NCBI GenBank assembly: GCA_963698275.1
Contig: CAVOQE010000002.1
Coordinates: forward strand, 186,001-250,000
Source: Anderseniella sp963698275
Lineage (GTDB): Bacteria > Pseudomonadota > Alphaproteobacteria > Rhizobiales > Aestuariivirgaceae
Direction: 5' to 3'
DNA: 64,000 nucleotides
Positions 45,401 through 56,277 of this stretch are shown piece by piece; the first letter of the stretch is position 1; every line of letters starts with the position of its first letter. The notes beneath the pieces were generated by a model that saw only the letters and a list, made by a program, of their open reading frames with translations, made no database searches and was not told the origin of the DNA. The position numbers and the translations under genes were made by a program.

Positions 45401-46243
45401 ATGATCAGTAAGAACTTCAAAATGTCGCTGGCAGTACTAAAGCTGCTTTCTCTATTCAGACCAATTCAAAGAAGCGCCACACAATGGGCTTTACTAGCTC
45501 TTGGTGTATTGCTGATTGTCGAGCTGGGAAATCTGCCTGCCAGGGCAGATGTATCGTGGATTGAACCAAACATCCGCAACATCGAAAATGAATACGATAT
45601 CAGGATTCATCATAGCTATGACGCAAATACTTTTTTCCCATCTCGTTGGCTGAAAGCTCCTATCTCTGCACGCGGAAAACAGTTGCCAGCCAAGGAAGTG
45701 GCAAGGGTTCTCCCCATAATTGAAGAGTTCCTGTCGGCTTACCCGAAACCGGTGTTAAAAGGAAATTTGAAGTCGATCTATCTGCTTGGCGAGTTGTCGT
45801 TTTATGGCAAGAGTTTCGGGGCCTCCAACGGCAAGTCCAGCCTGTACATCAAGAGTAGGGGGGCGGACCAAGGGTTCACAGAATTGTTCCTTGCCAGTCG
45901 TGTGCACTCTGAGTTTTCGAGTATACTTATGCGAAACCACTCATTTCCGAAACAGGAGTGGAGGAAAATAAACCGCGCAAATTTCAGATACGTTGGAGAT
46001 GGGGCTCGAGTTCTTGATCAACCCAACCTGTATAGTCGAACGAATGAGTTGTTGAGAGACGGATTCATCGTCAAGTATGCGCAAAGCAGCATCGAAAACG
46101 ATTTTAACATGATAAGCGATTGGCTTTTCACGCGCCGGAACCGGTTGAAGAGATTAGCAGGCAAATTTCCTCGTATTGATGCAAAGACGCGCCTGGCAAT
46201 TAAATTCTACAGGTCGATTGATAGGCACATCACGTTTGAGTAG
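45401..46243 (+). CDS. Unrecognised exported protein with degenerate metallopeptidase-like motif
   Basis: 280 residues from ATG 45401; TTG 45362 and ATG 45422 are alternatives. A hydrophobic segment (WALLALGVLLIVELGNLPARA) acts as signal or anchor. The region RVHSEFSSILMRNHSFP resembles zinc metallopeptidase helices of the H-x-E-F-x-x-IL kind, but the HExxH pattern is absent, so it may be inactive. ENDFNMISDWLFTR is a second recognisable block. The gene is clearly more AT-rich than its neighbours, a sign of horizontal transfer. Confidence 0.62.
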   Translation: MISKNFKMSLAVLKLLSLFRPIQRSATQWALLALGVLLIVELGNLPARADVSWIEPNIRNIENEYDIRIHHSYDANTFFPSRWLKAPISARGKQLPAKEVARVLPIIEEFLSAYPKPVLKGNLKSIYLLGELSFYGKSFGASNGKSSLYIKSRGADQGFTELFLASRVHSEFSSILMRNHSFPKQEWRKINRANFRYVGDGARVLDQPNLYSRTNELLRDGFIVKYAQSSIENDFNMISDWLFTRRNRLKRLAGKFPRIDAKTRLAIKFYRSIDRHITFE

Positions 46244-46314
46244 ATCGTAAACTTGCAAGATTCCAATTGGCCCTGTTGAGTGGAGGCATGTTGCACTGGA
46301 TGGATTCAATTCAG

Positions 46315-46623
46315 CTACTGAAAGTCGCGCTGCGTAATTTCAATCAACAAGGCTAGCGTAAAAACCCTGTGTCGGGGATCCGTCACACAAATAAGCCATC
46401 CTAAATGCCCCGCTTGCCAAATGTTTGGTACACGCCGTTGGGCGTCGAGCTGACAGACATGTGTTTCTGCTCCCATGCGTGAGAAGGATTCGCTGTTCCT
46501 GACGTCCGTAACTGGCTCCGGCGGCCCACTGACTTTCTGCCATATAGTCATGCCGCCTATGACAATCAGCACCAGCCAGAATGCCGGGCCCGGGCGAAGG
46601 TTGTCGCCCTTGGGTGATTTCAT
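46315..46623 (-). CDS. Hypothetical single-helix membrane protein
   Basis: 102 residues from ATG 46621-46623 (TTG 46644 also in frame). One membrane helix near the N terminus (FWLVLIVIGGMTIW), then a polar domain with two Cys. No family recognised; weak ribosome-binding site. It sits in the same AT-richer stretch as the preceding gene. Confidence 0.4.
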   Translation of the reverse strand: MKSPKGDNLRPGPAFWLVLIVIGGMTIWQKVSGPPEPVTDVRNSESFSRMGAETHVCQLDAQRRVPNIWQAGHLGWLICVTDPRHRVFTLALLIEITQRDFQ

Positions 46624-46734
46624 GTCTTTCAGCGAAACGCCCAATGTCTAAAGCTCTCTGTACTGGCGGGCCAAGTCATCCGGTTGTCAGTCTGTTCACC
46701 AATTGGGTAAGTTGTTCTGAATAAAGACTATAAA

Positions 46735-46755
46735 GTTTGAGTGATTTACTCAAAC
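46735..46755. promoter_or_regulatory. Perfect palindrome upstream of the cys operon
   Basis: GTTTGAGT-GATTT-ACTCAAAC has 8-bp perfect arms. It lies 144 bp before cysG and between divergent transcription units, so it may be an operator; no T-run. Confidence 0.4.
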
Positions 46756-46814
46756 GGCTCCTCCGCATGCCCGCTTTTCCTCACATCTGCGTGACGTCAC
46801 CTGAATTCTCGCAA

Positions 46815-46892
46815 AAGAACGACTTGTTCTTTTTAACGAACAGTTCTATATGTCACTCCAGTTGATCGTTTTAACGAACGGCCTGGAGTGAC
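46815..46892 (+). promoter_or_regulatory. cysG-cysI operon promoter with repeated dyads
   Basis: Predicted -35 TTGTTC (46824-46829) and -10 TATATG (46847-46852) with 17-bp spacing. Around them are an inverted repeat AAGAAC-GACTT-GTTCTT (46815-46831), two copies of TTTTAACGAAC 38 bp apart (46831-46841, 46869-46879), and a 10-bp perfect inverted repeat GTCACTCCAG / CTGGAGTGAC (46852-46861, 46883-46892) ending 6 bp before the cysG ATG. The density of repeats suggests operator sites for a sulfur regulator, which is not encoded here. Confidence 0.55.
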
Positions 46893-46898
46893 CCGACC

Positions 46899-48311
46899 AT
46901 GCGCTATTACCCGGTGTTTCTGGACCTTGAAGCAAAGACCGTCGTCATTGTCGGTGGCGGGGCTGAGGCTGCGCAGAAGCTGCGGCTGATGGCCAAGACG
47001 CCGGCGCGGATTGTTGTCATTACCCCGTTTGCCGGGCGTGAACTCTCCACTGAAATCGATGCAGCCGGTGCCTGTCTTTTGTCGCGCGAGTTCGATGCCG
47101 ATGACCTGCACGGTGCTTTGCTGGTGTTTGCCTGCGGGCTGGACGAGGCCGACGAGGCAGCGGTTCATGCTGCAGCTACCGAGCGCAATATCCCGGTCAA
47201 TGTGGTCGACAGGCAGGACAAGTGTTCGTTCCTGACGCCGTCCATCGTGGATCGCGGTTCACTGACCATCGCCATCGGTACCGAAGGTGCGGCGCCGGTT
47301 CTGGGGCAGGGTCTCAAGGCTCATCTTGAAGCCATGCTGCCGCCGTCCATCGGTACGCTGGTGGACAAGGCGTCTGCCTTGCGCCCACGCGTGGCCCGCG
47401 CGCTGGACAAGGGCAGCCCGCGCCGTGACTTCTGGCGCTCGTTCTTCTTTGGCAACATCCGCGCCGCATTCGACCGTGATCCTGAAACCGGTTTCGAACA
47501 GTCGGTGGATGACGCACTGTCCGGCAACCGTCGCGAGGCAACCGGTTCGGTTTCTCTTGTCGGTGCCGGTCCCGGCGATGCTGACCTGCTGACCCTGAAA
47601 GCCCAGCGCCGCCTGCTGGATGCAGACGTGATTGTCTATGACCGTCTCGTCGGGCCCGGCATTCTGGAGTATGCGCGCCGTGATGCGGAACGCATCGATG
47701 TGGGCAAGGCACCCGGCAAGCTGTCGGTCAGCCAGACCCGCATCAACGACATCCTCATCGAACATGCCAGCGCCGGTAAGCGCGTGGTGCGCCTGAAAGG
47801 CGGCGATCCGTATGTGTTCGGCCGTGGTGGTGAAGAACAGGCCGCTCTCGTGGACGCCGGCTATTCCGGTTGACGTCGTGCCGGGCATTACGGCAGCCGT
47901 GGCATGTGCTGCTGCCATCCGCCTGCCGCTGACCTGGCGCGGTGAAAACCGCAGCTTCACCGTGATGACCGGCACCGCCGGTGACGGCGCGGCAGACCAT
48001 GACTGGGCCGCCTGGCCAAACCCGGTACCGCGTTTTCCATCTATATGGGCGTGCGCCAGGCCGGCCACATCCAGCGCCAGTTGCTGGCAGCCGGTATTGC
48101 CGAAGACACCCCCGTCGTGGTGGTCGAAAACGGCACCCGCGCTGACCAGAAGACGGCCGTCGGCACCATCGCCACGCTGACCAGAACACTTGCCCTGGGT
48201 GCCATCAAGGGCCCGGCAATCATCTATGTCGGTCTCGACCCGGCGCGCTCCGACGTGTTGGACGCGCAAGCTCGGACGCAGGCCGCAGCAGAACAATGGA
48301 TCGCGTCATGA
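46899..48311 (+). pseudogene. cysG: Siroheme synthase CysG, two compensating frameshifts as read
   Basis: Multifunctional enzyme that makes siroheme for sulfite reductase. The N-terminal CysG-B part starts MRYYPVFLDLEAKTVVIVGGG (dehydrogenase/chelatase); the C-terminal SUMT part has SLVGAGPGDADLLTLKA and RLKGGDPYVFGRGGEE. Reading breaks after VDAG: an extra base at about 47862 sends frame 1 to a stop at 47873. The middle frame gives IPVDVVPGITAAVACA up to about 48010, where a missing base returns to the original frame (LAKPGTAFSIYMGVRQAGH). Insertion plus deletion leave total length normal (470 residues), which favours sequence error. Confidence 0.88.
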
Positions 48312-48648
48312 ACGATGTAACCGAAGACTGCAGTGAATACGTCGTGACCGCCAACGAGGTGTTGTCCGGTGACACGGTGTTTCGCACATTGGATGAGAAG
48401 TGGGTGCGCGGCATTGACGGCGCTGCCGTGCTGAAGTGTGAGGATACTGGTTTCGTGGCGCTCGGTGAAGCGCAAAAAGATGAGCACGCCAACATCGTCA
48501 TGGGTGCCTACCTGGTTGAGGTGTCGCGCGAAAGCGGCGCCATCCGCCCGGTTCACATCCGTGAACGCATCAGGGCGCTGGGCCCGACAGTGCGTGCAGA
48601 TCTGGCGCGAGCTGCGCAGGGGTTTTCGACAAGTGAGGTTGTGGACCA

Positions 48649-48652
<4 letters not shown>
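48308..48652 (+). CDS. DUF2849 domain protein
   Basis: 114 residues from ATG 48308, overlapping the cysG stop by 4 bp (ATGA). This small family is found almost only between cysG and cysI in alphaproteobacteria. Conserved segments are VVTANEVLSGDTVFRT and PVHIRERIRALGPTVRADL. Probably supports siroheme-dependent sulfite reduction, but no activity is established. Also overlaps cysI by 4 bp. Confidence 0.85.
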
Positions 48653-50320
<1,668 letters not shown>

Positions 50321-50334
<14 letters not shown>

Positions 50335-50842
50335 GAACAACTCGTTTGTTGATGACGCCTGGACCCATCTGCATGATGGCGACAGCGCCAGGGACCGCAG
50401 CATGATCATTGTGCCGCTGGCCCGTCTGGAAGAGGTGCTGGCCGATTGGCCGGCCGGTCATCGCGGCCTCGGTGTCGATGTGCCGAATGACGTTGATGTG
50501 GACCAGATCACCCCGCATCTGGCGCGGTTCGACATTGTCACGCTGAACTTCCCAGGCTTTGCCGACGGCAGGGCGTTCTCGCAAGCCCGCAGCATACGCC
50601 ACACCGAGCATTTCGGCGGCACCATCCGCGCCCGTGGCAGCTTCCTGCCGGACCAGTACGGCTTTCTGCTGCAGTCGGGTGTCGACAGTTTCGAGGTGTC
50701 GGATCGCTTCCCGCTGCAAGAATGGATTCGCCATGCCGATGCGGTGCCGGCAACCTACCAGCGCGATTATGCAACCGGAGGCCTGGCGACGCGCCCTTTC
50801 GCTGAAGCAGGCGCCTGGCCGGAACAGCCTCACTACGGATAG
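50321..50842 (+). CDS. DUF934 domain protein linked to sulfite reduction
   Basis: 173 residues from ATG 50321 behind AAGGAGG, overlapping the end of cysI by 14 bp. DUF934 proteins regularly accompany cysI and cysH and are annotated as probable sulfite-reduction oxidoreductases. Conserved DGRAFSQARSIR and GSFLPDQYGFLLQSGVDSFE are present. In most relatives a phosphoadenylyl-sulfate reductase (cysH) follows; here the next gene is arfB on the other strand. Confidence 0.85.
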
Positions 50843-50966
50843 CAGACAAAAGCGGTTTCAGACCCATGACCAAAGACCATGAGCTTGCCCGTCATCACGG
50901 GTTGATCCGAAACTGATCGCATACAAGCTGGCCAGAACCGGGGCTTGCAAAAAATCGACGCTTCGG

Positions 50967-51395
50967 TCAGTCCAGGTCTATCTTGCCGCCCCGGTTTTTC
51001 TTGATCGAGCCGCGTTTGGTCTTGCTGTCCAGCCGGCGCTTTTTCGAACCCAGTGTCGGCCTGGTTGCAACTCTCCTGCGTGGAACATGCGAGGCAGCCC
51101 TGATGATCTCCTTGAGACGTTCCAGCGCATCGCGCCGGTTTGCTTCCTGCGTGCGATGGCGCGCGGCAACCAGAACAAGTTCACCGTCATTGGTCAGCCG
51201 GCTGTCACCACTGTTGAGGATTTTCTCCCGCACCCTCTCGGGCAAAGACGGTGACAGGCGGACATTGAACCGCAACTGCACGGCGGTAGACACCTTGTTG
51301 ACATTCTGCCCGCCGGGCCCGCCAGAGCGGATGAACTTCTCCTCCAGTTCATCGTCGAGGAGCCAGATACTGTTGGTGATCTGAATGCGTGCCAT
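50967..51395 (-). CDS. arfB: Alternative ribosome-rescue factor ArfB (YaeJ)
   Basis: 142 residues. Class I release-factor-like GGQ domain (SGGPGGQNVNKVSTAVQLRF) plus the basic C-terminal tail (SKKRRLDSKTKRGSIKKNRGGK) that enters the empty mRNA channel. Hydrolyses peptidyl-tRNA on stalled ribosomes. Convergent with the cys operon. Confidence 0.94.
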   Translation of the reverse strand: MARIQITNSIWLLDDELEEKFIRSGGPGGQNVNKVSTAVQLRFNVRLSPSLPERVREKILNSGDSRLTNDGELVLVAARHRTQEANRRDALERLKEIIRAASHVPRRRVATRPTLGSKKRRLDSKTKRGSIKKNRGGKIDLD

Positions 51396-51407
51396 GTCTT
51401 TGGGCCG

Positions 51408-52274
51408 CTAGGCCTCCAGCTTGTCCTGCGTTCTGGTGTCGAAGTCGCTGGCATCATGGCGTTCGTGCAATTGCTGGTCAGGCCGGCCGGATATGCGATT
51501 GACAATCCGTCCGCGTTTGACCGCCGGGCGCACCGCGATCTGTTCATTCCAGCGCAAGACGTTGGTGTACTCATGCGTGCTCAGGAATTCCGCCGCTGAA
51601 TAGACCCGGTTGGCAACCAGCGCGCCGTACCAGGGCCAGATGGCCATGTCGGCAATGGTATAGTCATCACCGCACATGAACTGGTTGTCCGCCAGGTGCC
51701 GGTCGAGCACGTCTAGCTGGCGTTTTACCTCCATCGCAAAACGGTCTATCGGGTACTCGAATTTTTCCGGCGCATAGGCATAGAAGTGTCCAAAACCGCC
51801 GCCGAGATAAGGTGCGCTGCCCATTTGCCAGAACAGCCATGACAGGCATTCAGCTCTTGCAGGTGTCTCTGCCGGCAAGAAGGCATCAAATTTCTCTGCC
51901 AGGTACAACAGGATTGCACCGGACTCGAATACCCGCGTCGGCGTCGGTGTGCTGTGATCCATCAGGGCCGGGATCTTTGAATTCGGGTTTATTGCGACAA
52001 ACCCGCTGCCAAACTGATCGCCGTCGCTGATCCTGATCAGGTGGGCGTCATACTCGGCGCCTGAGTGACCAAGCGCCAGCAGCTCCTCCAGCATGACCGT
52101 GACCTTCACGCCGTTGGGCGTGGCCAGGGAATAGAGTTGCAGGGGGTGTTTTCCAACCGGCAGCTCATGGTCGTGGGTCGCACCGGCTACAGGCCGGTTC
52201 AAGCTGCCCCACTTGCCTCCCAGGTCCTGGTTCCATTTCCAGATTTTCGGCGGTGTGTATACAGGGTCAGTCAT
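51408..52274 (-). CDS. yghU: Glutathione-dependent disulfide-bond oxidoreductase (YghU-type GST)
   Basis: 288 residues from MTDPVYTPPKIW, the same length as E. coli YghU. N-terminal thioredoxin-fold (LYSLATPNGVKVTVMLEEL, NSKIPALMDH, RVFESGAILLYLAEKF) and all-alpha C domain (FMCGDDYTIADMAIWPWYG). Reduces disulfides with two glutathiones. The upstream in-frame extension lacks conserved sequence. Confidence 0.92.
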   Translation of the reverse strand: MTDPVYTPPKIWKWNQDLGGKWGSLNRPVAGATHDHELPVGKHPLQLYSLATPNGVKVTVMLEELLALGHSGAEYDAHLIRISDGDQFGSGFVAINPNSKIPALMDHSTPTPTRVFESGAILLYLAEKFDAFLPAETPARAECLSWLFWQMGSAPYLGGGFGHFYAYAPEKFEYPIDRFAMEVKRQLDVLDRHLADNQFMCGDDYTIADMAIWPWYGALVANRVYSAAEFLSTHEYTNVLRWNEQIAVRPAVKRGRIVNRISGRPDQQLHERHDASDFDTRTQDKLEA

Positions 52275-52499
52275 CGGCAGTTTCCAGGCTTTGAAAAGTT
52301 CATTGTTGTGAAGCAGGTTGAATAACACGGCAGAGCTGTTGTTCATACCGTGATTAACGCAGTTTGGCTTGATCAGGCCGGGCCAGGGAATACTGGCATA
52401 CTCAAACTGCAGCTTGTGCAATTATACATACAACTGGATTTGCCGTCGTTTCTCATGCATAAACCCCGATATACGGCAAGAACAGGCAGGTAACAGGCC

Positions 52500-53324
52500 A
52501 TGGCTACAAAACAAGCGGTTCGGAAAGTGACCTTGGGTGCACGGTTGCGGCACAAGCGCGCCCGGGCTGTTCACAGGGTTGGCCATTTTGTCACCCGGGC
52601 ATTGCGGCGTTTCTTTTACCGGCAGTCGCTGGTGCCCACAGTTCCGGTTTATGACAAGGACCAGTTTCCGCTGCTGAGAGATTTCGAGCGGGACTGGAAG
52701 ACAATCCACGCTGAAGTTACCGAAATCCTGAAACACCGCGAAGCCGTTCCGCTGTTTCATGAAGTGTCCCCGGACCAGAGCAGCATCTCCAAGGGCAATA
52801 ACTGGCGCACCTTCATTCTGTATGGCTTTGGGACGCGGCTGGACAAAAACTGTGCCCAGGCGCCGGTAACGGCAAGCCTGCTCGACAAGGTGCCGAACAT
52901 TCAAAGTGCCTGGTTTTCCATCCTGGCGCCGGGATATCACATTCCGCGTCATGAAGGCGTCACATCGGGCATATTGCGCTCGCACCTTGGTCTGATCGTG
53001 CCAAAGGACGCGGAAAAATGCCGTATGAAGGTGGACAACGAGGTCTGCGTGTGGCGGCCCGGAGAGGCGTTTACGTTTGACGACACCTATACGCACGAAG
53101 TCTGGAACGATACCGACGAGGAACGGGTGATCCTGATTTTTGATTTCGACCGCCCGATGCGGTTCTGGGGCAGGGTGATGAATTCAACCTTCATCAGGCT
53201 GGTCAAGCTCACCGCCTTTTACAAAGAGCCCAAGAGGCGCATGGAAAATTACGAAGAGCGGTTTGAAGCCGCCGTGCGCACTGCCGATGAGACAGTGGAA
53301 AACCTCGCCAATCTCGGCCGGTAA
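52500..53324 (+). CDS. Aspartyl/asparaginyl beta-hydroxylase family protein (LpxO-like)
   Basis: 274 residues. Fe(II)/2-oxoglutarate dioxygenase core: ILAPGYHIPRHEGVTSGILRSHLGL and GEAFTFDDTYTHEVWNDTDEERVILIFD hold the metal His residues. The family includes LpxO, which hydroxylates lipid A acyl chains, and protein hydroxylases. An arginine-rich N terminus without clear membrane helix; substrate not assigned. Confidence 0.85.
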   Translation: MATKQAVRKVTLGARLRHKRARAVHRVGHFVTRALRRFFYRQSLVPTVPVYDKDQFPLLRDFERDWKTIHAEVTEILKHREAVPLFHEVSPDQSSISKGNNWRTFILYGFGTRLDKNCAQAPVTASLLDKVPNIQSAWFSILAPGYHIPRHEGVTSGILRSHLGLIVPKDAEKCRMKVDNEVCVWRPGEAFTFDDTYTHEVWNDTDEERVILIFDFDRPMRFWGRVMNSTFIRLVKLTAFYKEPKRRMENYEERFEAAVRTADETVENLANLGR

Positions 53325-53354
53325 CCAGGTTTTGAGTACCGGCCGCGCCGGTCG

Positions 53355-54434
53355 CTATTCAGCCGGCATCTGATACCCCGGTGTAGAGTGCGACAGCGCC
53401 ACTTCCTCTTCGGTCATGTAGTCGGGTACGGCTTCGAACAGCGGAGATGACAGATAGCGTTCCCCGGTGTCCGGCAGCATGCACAGGATGACGGTGCCTT
53501 CCGGTGCCGTTTCGGCAATCTGCATGGCAATGGCAAAGGTCGAGCCGCCGGAGACACCGGTGAAAATGCCTTCGCTCTGTGCCAGCTTGCGCGACCATTC
53601 CATGCCTGAAGGCCCGGCAACCGGCATCAGGTCGTCATAATATTTGCCGTCAATGGCTTCCTGCAGCACCAGCGGAATGAAATCCGGCGTCCAGCCCTGG
53701 ATCGGGTGCGGTTCAAACGCCGGGTGGCTGTGCGCCGGCTGGCCGGTTTCATTGCGGCCCTGCGCCGTACCGGACCCGATGAGCTGGGCATTGGCAGGCT
53801 CGGACAGGATGATCTTGGTGTCGGGGCGTTCCTTGCGCAGGACCCGTCCCATGCCGGAAACGGTTCCGCCGGTGCCATAGCCGGTGACAACATAGTCGAG
53901 CCGGTCACCGTCGAAGTCGGCCATGATTTCGCGCGCAGTGGTGTTCTCATGGATTTTTGCATTGGCGTCGGTTTCAAACTGGCTGGCCAGGAACCACCCG
54001 TTTGCGTCGGCCAGTTCCACCGCCTTGTTGTACATGCCGAAGCCTTTTTCAGCCTTCGGTGTCAGCACCACCTTGGCACCGAGAAACCGCATCAGCTTGC
54101 GTCGCTCGATCGAGAAACTCTCCGCCATTGTAATCACCAGCGGATAGCCCTTGGCGGCACACACCATGGCCAGCCCGATGCCGGTATTGCCGCTGGTCGC
54201 CTCGACAACAGTCTGGCCGGGCTTCAAGGCGCCGGAGCGTTCGGCTTCTTCAATGATCGACACCGCGAGGCGGTCTTTCACCGAGCCAGCCGGATTGAAC
54301 GCTTCGACCTTTACATATAGCCTGACCCCTTCAGGAGCCAGCCGGTTGATACGCACGCATGGCGTATCGCCGATCGTGTCCAGTATGGTGTCATACAGTT
54401 GGCCGCGGCCCTTGGTGGTGCGTGATGATGTCAT
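53355..54434 (-). CDS. cysK: Cysteine synthase A
   Basis: 359 residues, slightly long for the family because of an extended C terminus. PLP Lys in NPAGSVKDRLA, substrate loop EATSGNTGIGLAMVC, phosphate loop GTGGTVSGMGRVLRK. Combines O-acetylserine with sulfide made by the upstream sulfite reductase. Close to, but on the opposite strand from, the cys operon. Confidence 0.93.
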   Translation of the reverse strand: MTSSRTTKGRGQLYDTILDTIGDTPCVRINRLAPEGVRLYVKVEAFNPAGSVKDRLAVSIIEEAERSGALKPGQTVVEATSGNTGIGLAMVCAAKGYPLVITMAESFSIERRKLMRFLGAKVVLTPKAEKGFGMYNKAVELADANGWFLASQFETDANAKIHENTTAREIMADFDGDRLDYVVTGYGTGGTVSGMGRVLRKERPDTKIILSEPANAQLIGSGTAQGRNETGQPAHSHPAFEPHPIQGWTPDFIPLVLQEAIDGKYYDDLMPVAGPSGMEWSRKLAQSEGIFTGVSGGSTFAIAMQIAETAPEGTVILCMLPDTGERYLSSPLFEAVPDYMTEEEVALSHSTPGYQMPAE

Positions 54435-54621
54435 GGATCAGGTCTCTCGGAACGGGGTTTGATAATTGCTCTGACGATGATCCTATCAGCCCTTCCTCAT
54501 AAGGCCAATGTGGAAACGTGAAACGCATCAGCGGGTTGCAATCTGTGCGTTTGCAAGTTTCCGGTGTTTCGCCTAAGGCTCTGCTCCTCACCTTTGTTTT
54601 CCAACGCCGGACTGCTCGCGC

Positions 54622-55590
54622 ATGCTGCATATTCTGGGTTTGATATTGCCGCTGTTCGGGCTCATCGTCATCGGCTTCGTCACCGCGCGCATCACCAGGC
54701 AACCGCTTGAAGCGCTCGGCTGGCTCAACACATTCATCATCTACATCGCGCTGCCGGCCCTGTTTTTCAAACTGTTGTCCAAGACGCCGGTGGAACAACT
54801 GGCAAGCTGGGAATTCATCGCGTCCAACATACTGGTGACCTATGCGATTTTCATTTTCACTTTTGTGCTGGGCCTTGTCGCAAGCCGCGGCAACATTGCC
54901 GAGGGCACGATACAGGGGCTGGCGGGTGCCTATGGCAATATCGGCTATATGGGGCCCGCGATTGCCATCCTGGCGCTGGGAGAAAAGGCAGCCATTCCGG
55001 TCGCGATCATATTCTGCTTTGAAAACATCCTGCATTTCGCCCTGGCGCCGGCACTGATTGCGGTGTCCGGCAAGCAGAAACAGTCTGCCGGCAGGCTGGT
55101 TGTCGAGGTTGGGCGAAAGATACTGTTTCACCCGTTTATCATCGCCACGGCAGTCGGTGTTGCATTTGCCATACTGGAGTGGCCGGCGCCGGAACCGGTG
55201 CAACGCCTGATTGACTATCTGGCACAGGCCGCCGCCCCATGTGCGCTGTTTGCAATGGGGGTCACACTGGCCCTGCGTCCGTTGAAGCGGATGCCGCTGG
55301 CGCTGGGCTACATCGTGCCCATCAAGCTGATCGTGCATCCCGCCGCCATGTATTTCGTGTTGAGCTATGTCGGCGATTTCGAGCCGGTTTGGGTATTTGC
55401 AGCGGTGCTGCTGGCATCACTGCCGACCGCAACCAACGTGTTTGTCATGGCCCAGCAATATGGCGTCTGGGTTGAGCGGGCCACCGCCTGCGTTCTGGTC
55501 ACAACGGCAGTGTCGGTGCTCACCGTTTCAACACTGCTCTTTGGAGTCACAACCGGGCTGCTGCCGCCCGACTGGTGGCCTGCCCAATAG
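54622..55590 (+). CDS. AEC-family transporter (auxin efflux carrier-like permease)
   Basis: 322 residues with about ten membrane helices in two groups of five around a cytoplasmic loop (SGKQKQSAGRLVVEV). Conserved GAYGNIGYMGPAI and LPTATNVFVMAQQY are AEC hallmarks. Bacterial members carry dicarboxylates or other organic acids; ligand unknown. Divergent from cysK. Confidence 0.9.
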   Translation: MLHILGLILPLFGLIVIGFVTARITRQPLEALGWLNTFIIYIALPALFFKLLSKTPVEQLASWEFIASNILVTYAIFIFTFVLGLVASRGNIAEGTIQGLAGAYGNIGYMGPAIAILALGEKAAIPVAIIFCFENILHFALAPALIAVSGKQKQSAGRLVVEVGRKILFHPFIIATAVGVAFAILEWPAPEPVQRLIDYLAQAAAPCALFAMGVTLALRPLKRMPLALGYIVPIKLIVHPAAMYFVLSYVGDFEPVWVFAAVLLASLPTATNVFVMAQQYGVWVERATACVLVTTAVSVLTVSTLLFGVTTGLLPPDWWPAQ

Positions 55591-55628
55591 ACAAGACAGC
55601 ATTCAGAATTGCGTTGAGTGTTGACCTT

Positions 55629-56277
55629 CTAGAAAGGAACTTCCGCACAAAATGTTTCGACCGCACCGCCGGTGGGATGGCGAATTGTCAGCGTATGGGC
55701 ATGAAGCATGAGCCGTGGCGCGGCGGCAGCATCACCATAAAGCGGATCACCAAGTATCGGGTGGCCGATTTCTTTCAGGTGAACGCGCAATTGATGTGAC
55801 CGGCCTGTGTGCGGTGCCAGGTCCAGACGGCGTCGATGCTTCAGTGCGGGATATCACGCGCCACCGGGTAAGGGCTGGTTTGCCGGTATCATGACACACC
55901 TTCTGCAAGGGCCTGTTGGGCCAGTCAGCGATCAGCGGCAGGTCGATTTCGCCGTCGTCGGCCTGCACATGGCCCGCCACAATGGCCTGGTAGGTCTTGC
56001 TCAGGTGCCTGCGTTCAAACTGCAGACCCAGATGCCTTTGTGCTTTGGCGTTCATGGCCATGATGAACACCCCTGACGTGTCACGATCCAGCCTGTGGAC
56101 TATGAGTGCGCCGGGATGGACAGCGTGGACACGGGCTTCCAGGCAGTCTGCCAGCTCAGCACCTTTTCCGGGAACCGACAGAAGCCCGGATGGCTTGTTC
56201 ACCACCAGCAGATCATCGTCGCGGTGGATGACGTCAAGGCCGGTGTCTGCCGGCGGACAGTAGATTTGCCCGTTCAT
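55629..56277 (-). pseudogene. RluA-family pseudouridine synthase, frameshifted as read
   Basis: From ATG 56275-56277. The catalytic segment HRLDRDTSGVFIMA is intact. After SRTEAST (about 55830) the frame is lost and reading ends at 55747 with an unrelated tail. One base less there restores RLDLAPHTGRSHQLRVHL, then GHPILGDPLYG and a stop at 55629, the normal family C terminus. Modifies uridine in tRNA or rRNA. Its start overlaps the MFS gene stop (ATGA), so they share an mRNA. Sequence error is likely. Confidence 0.84.
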
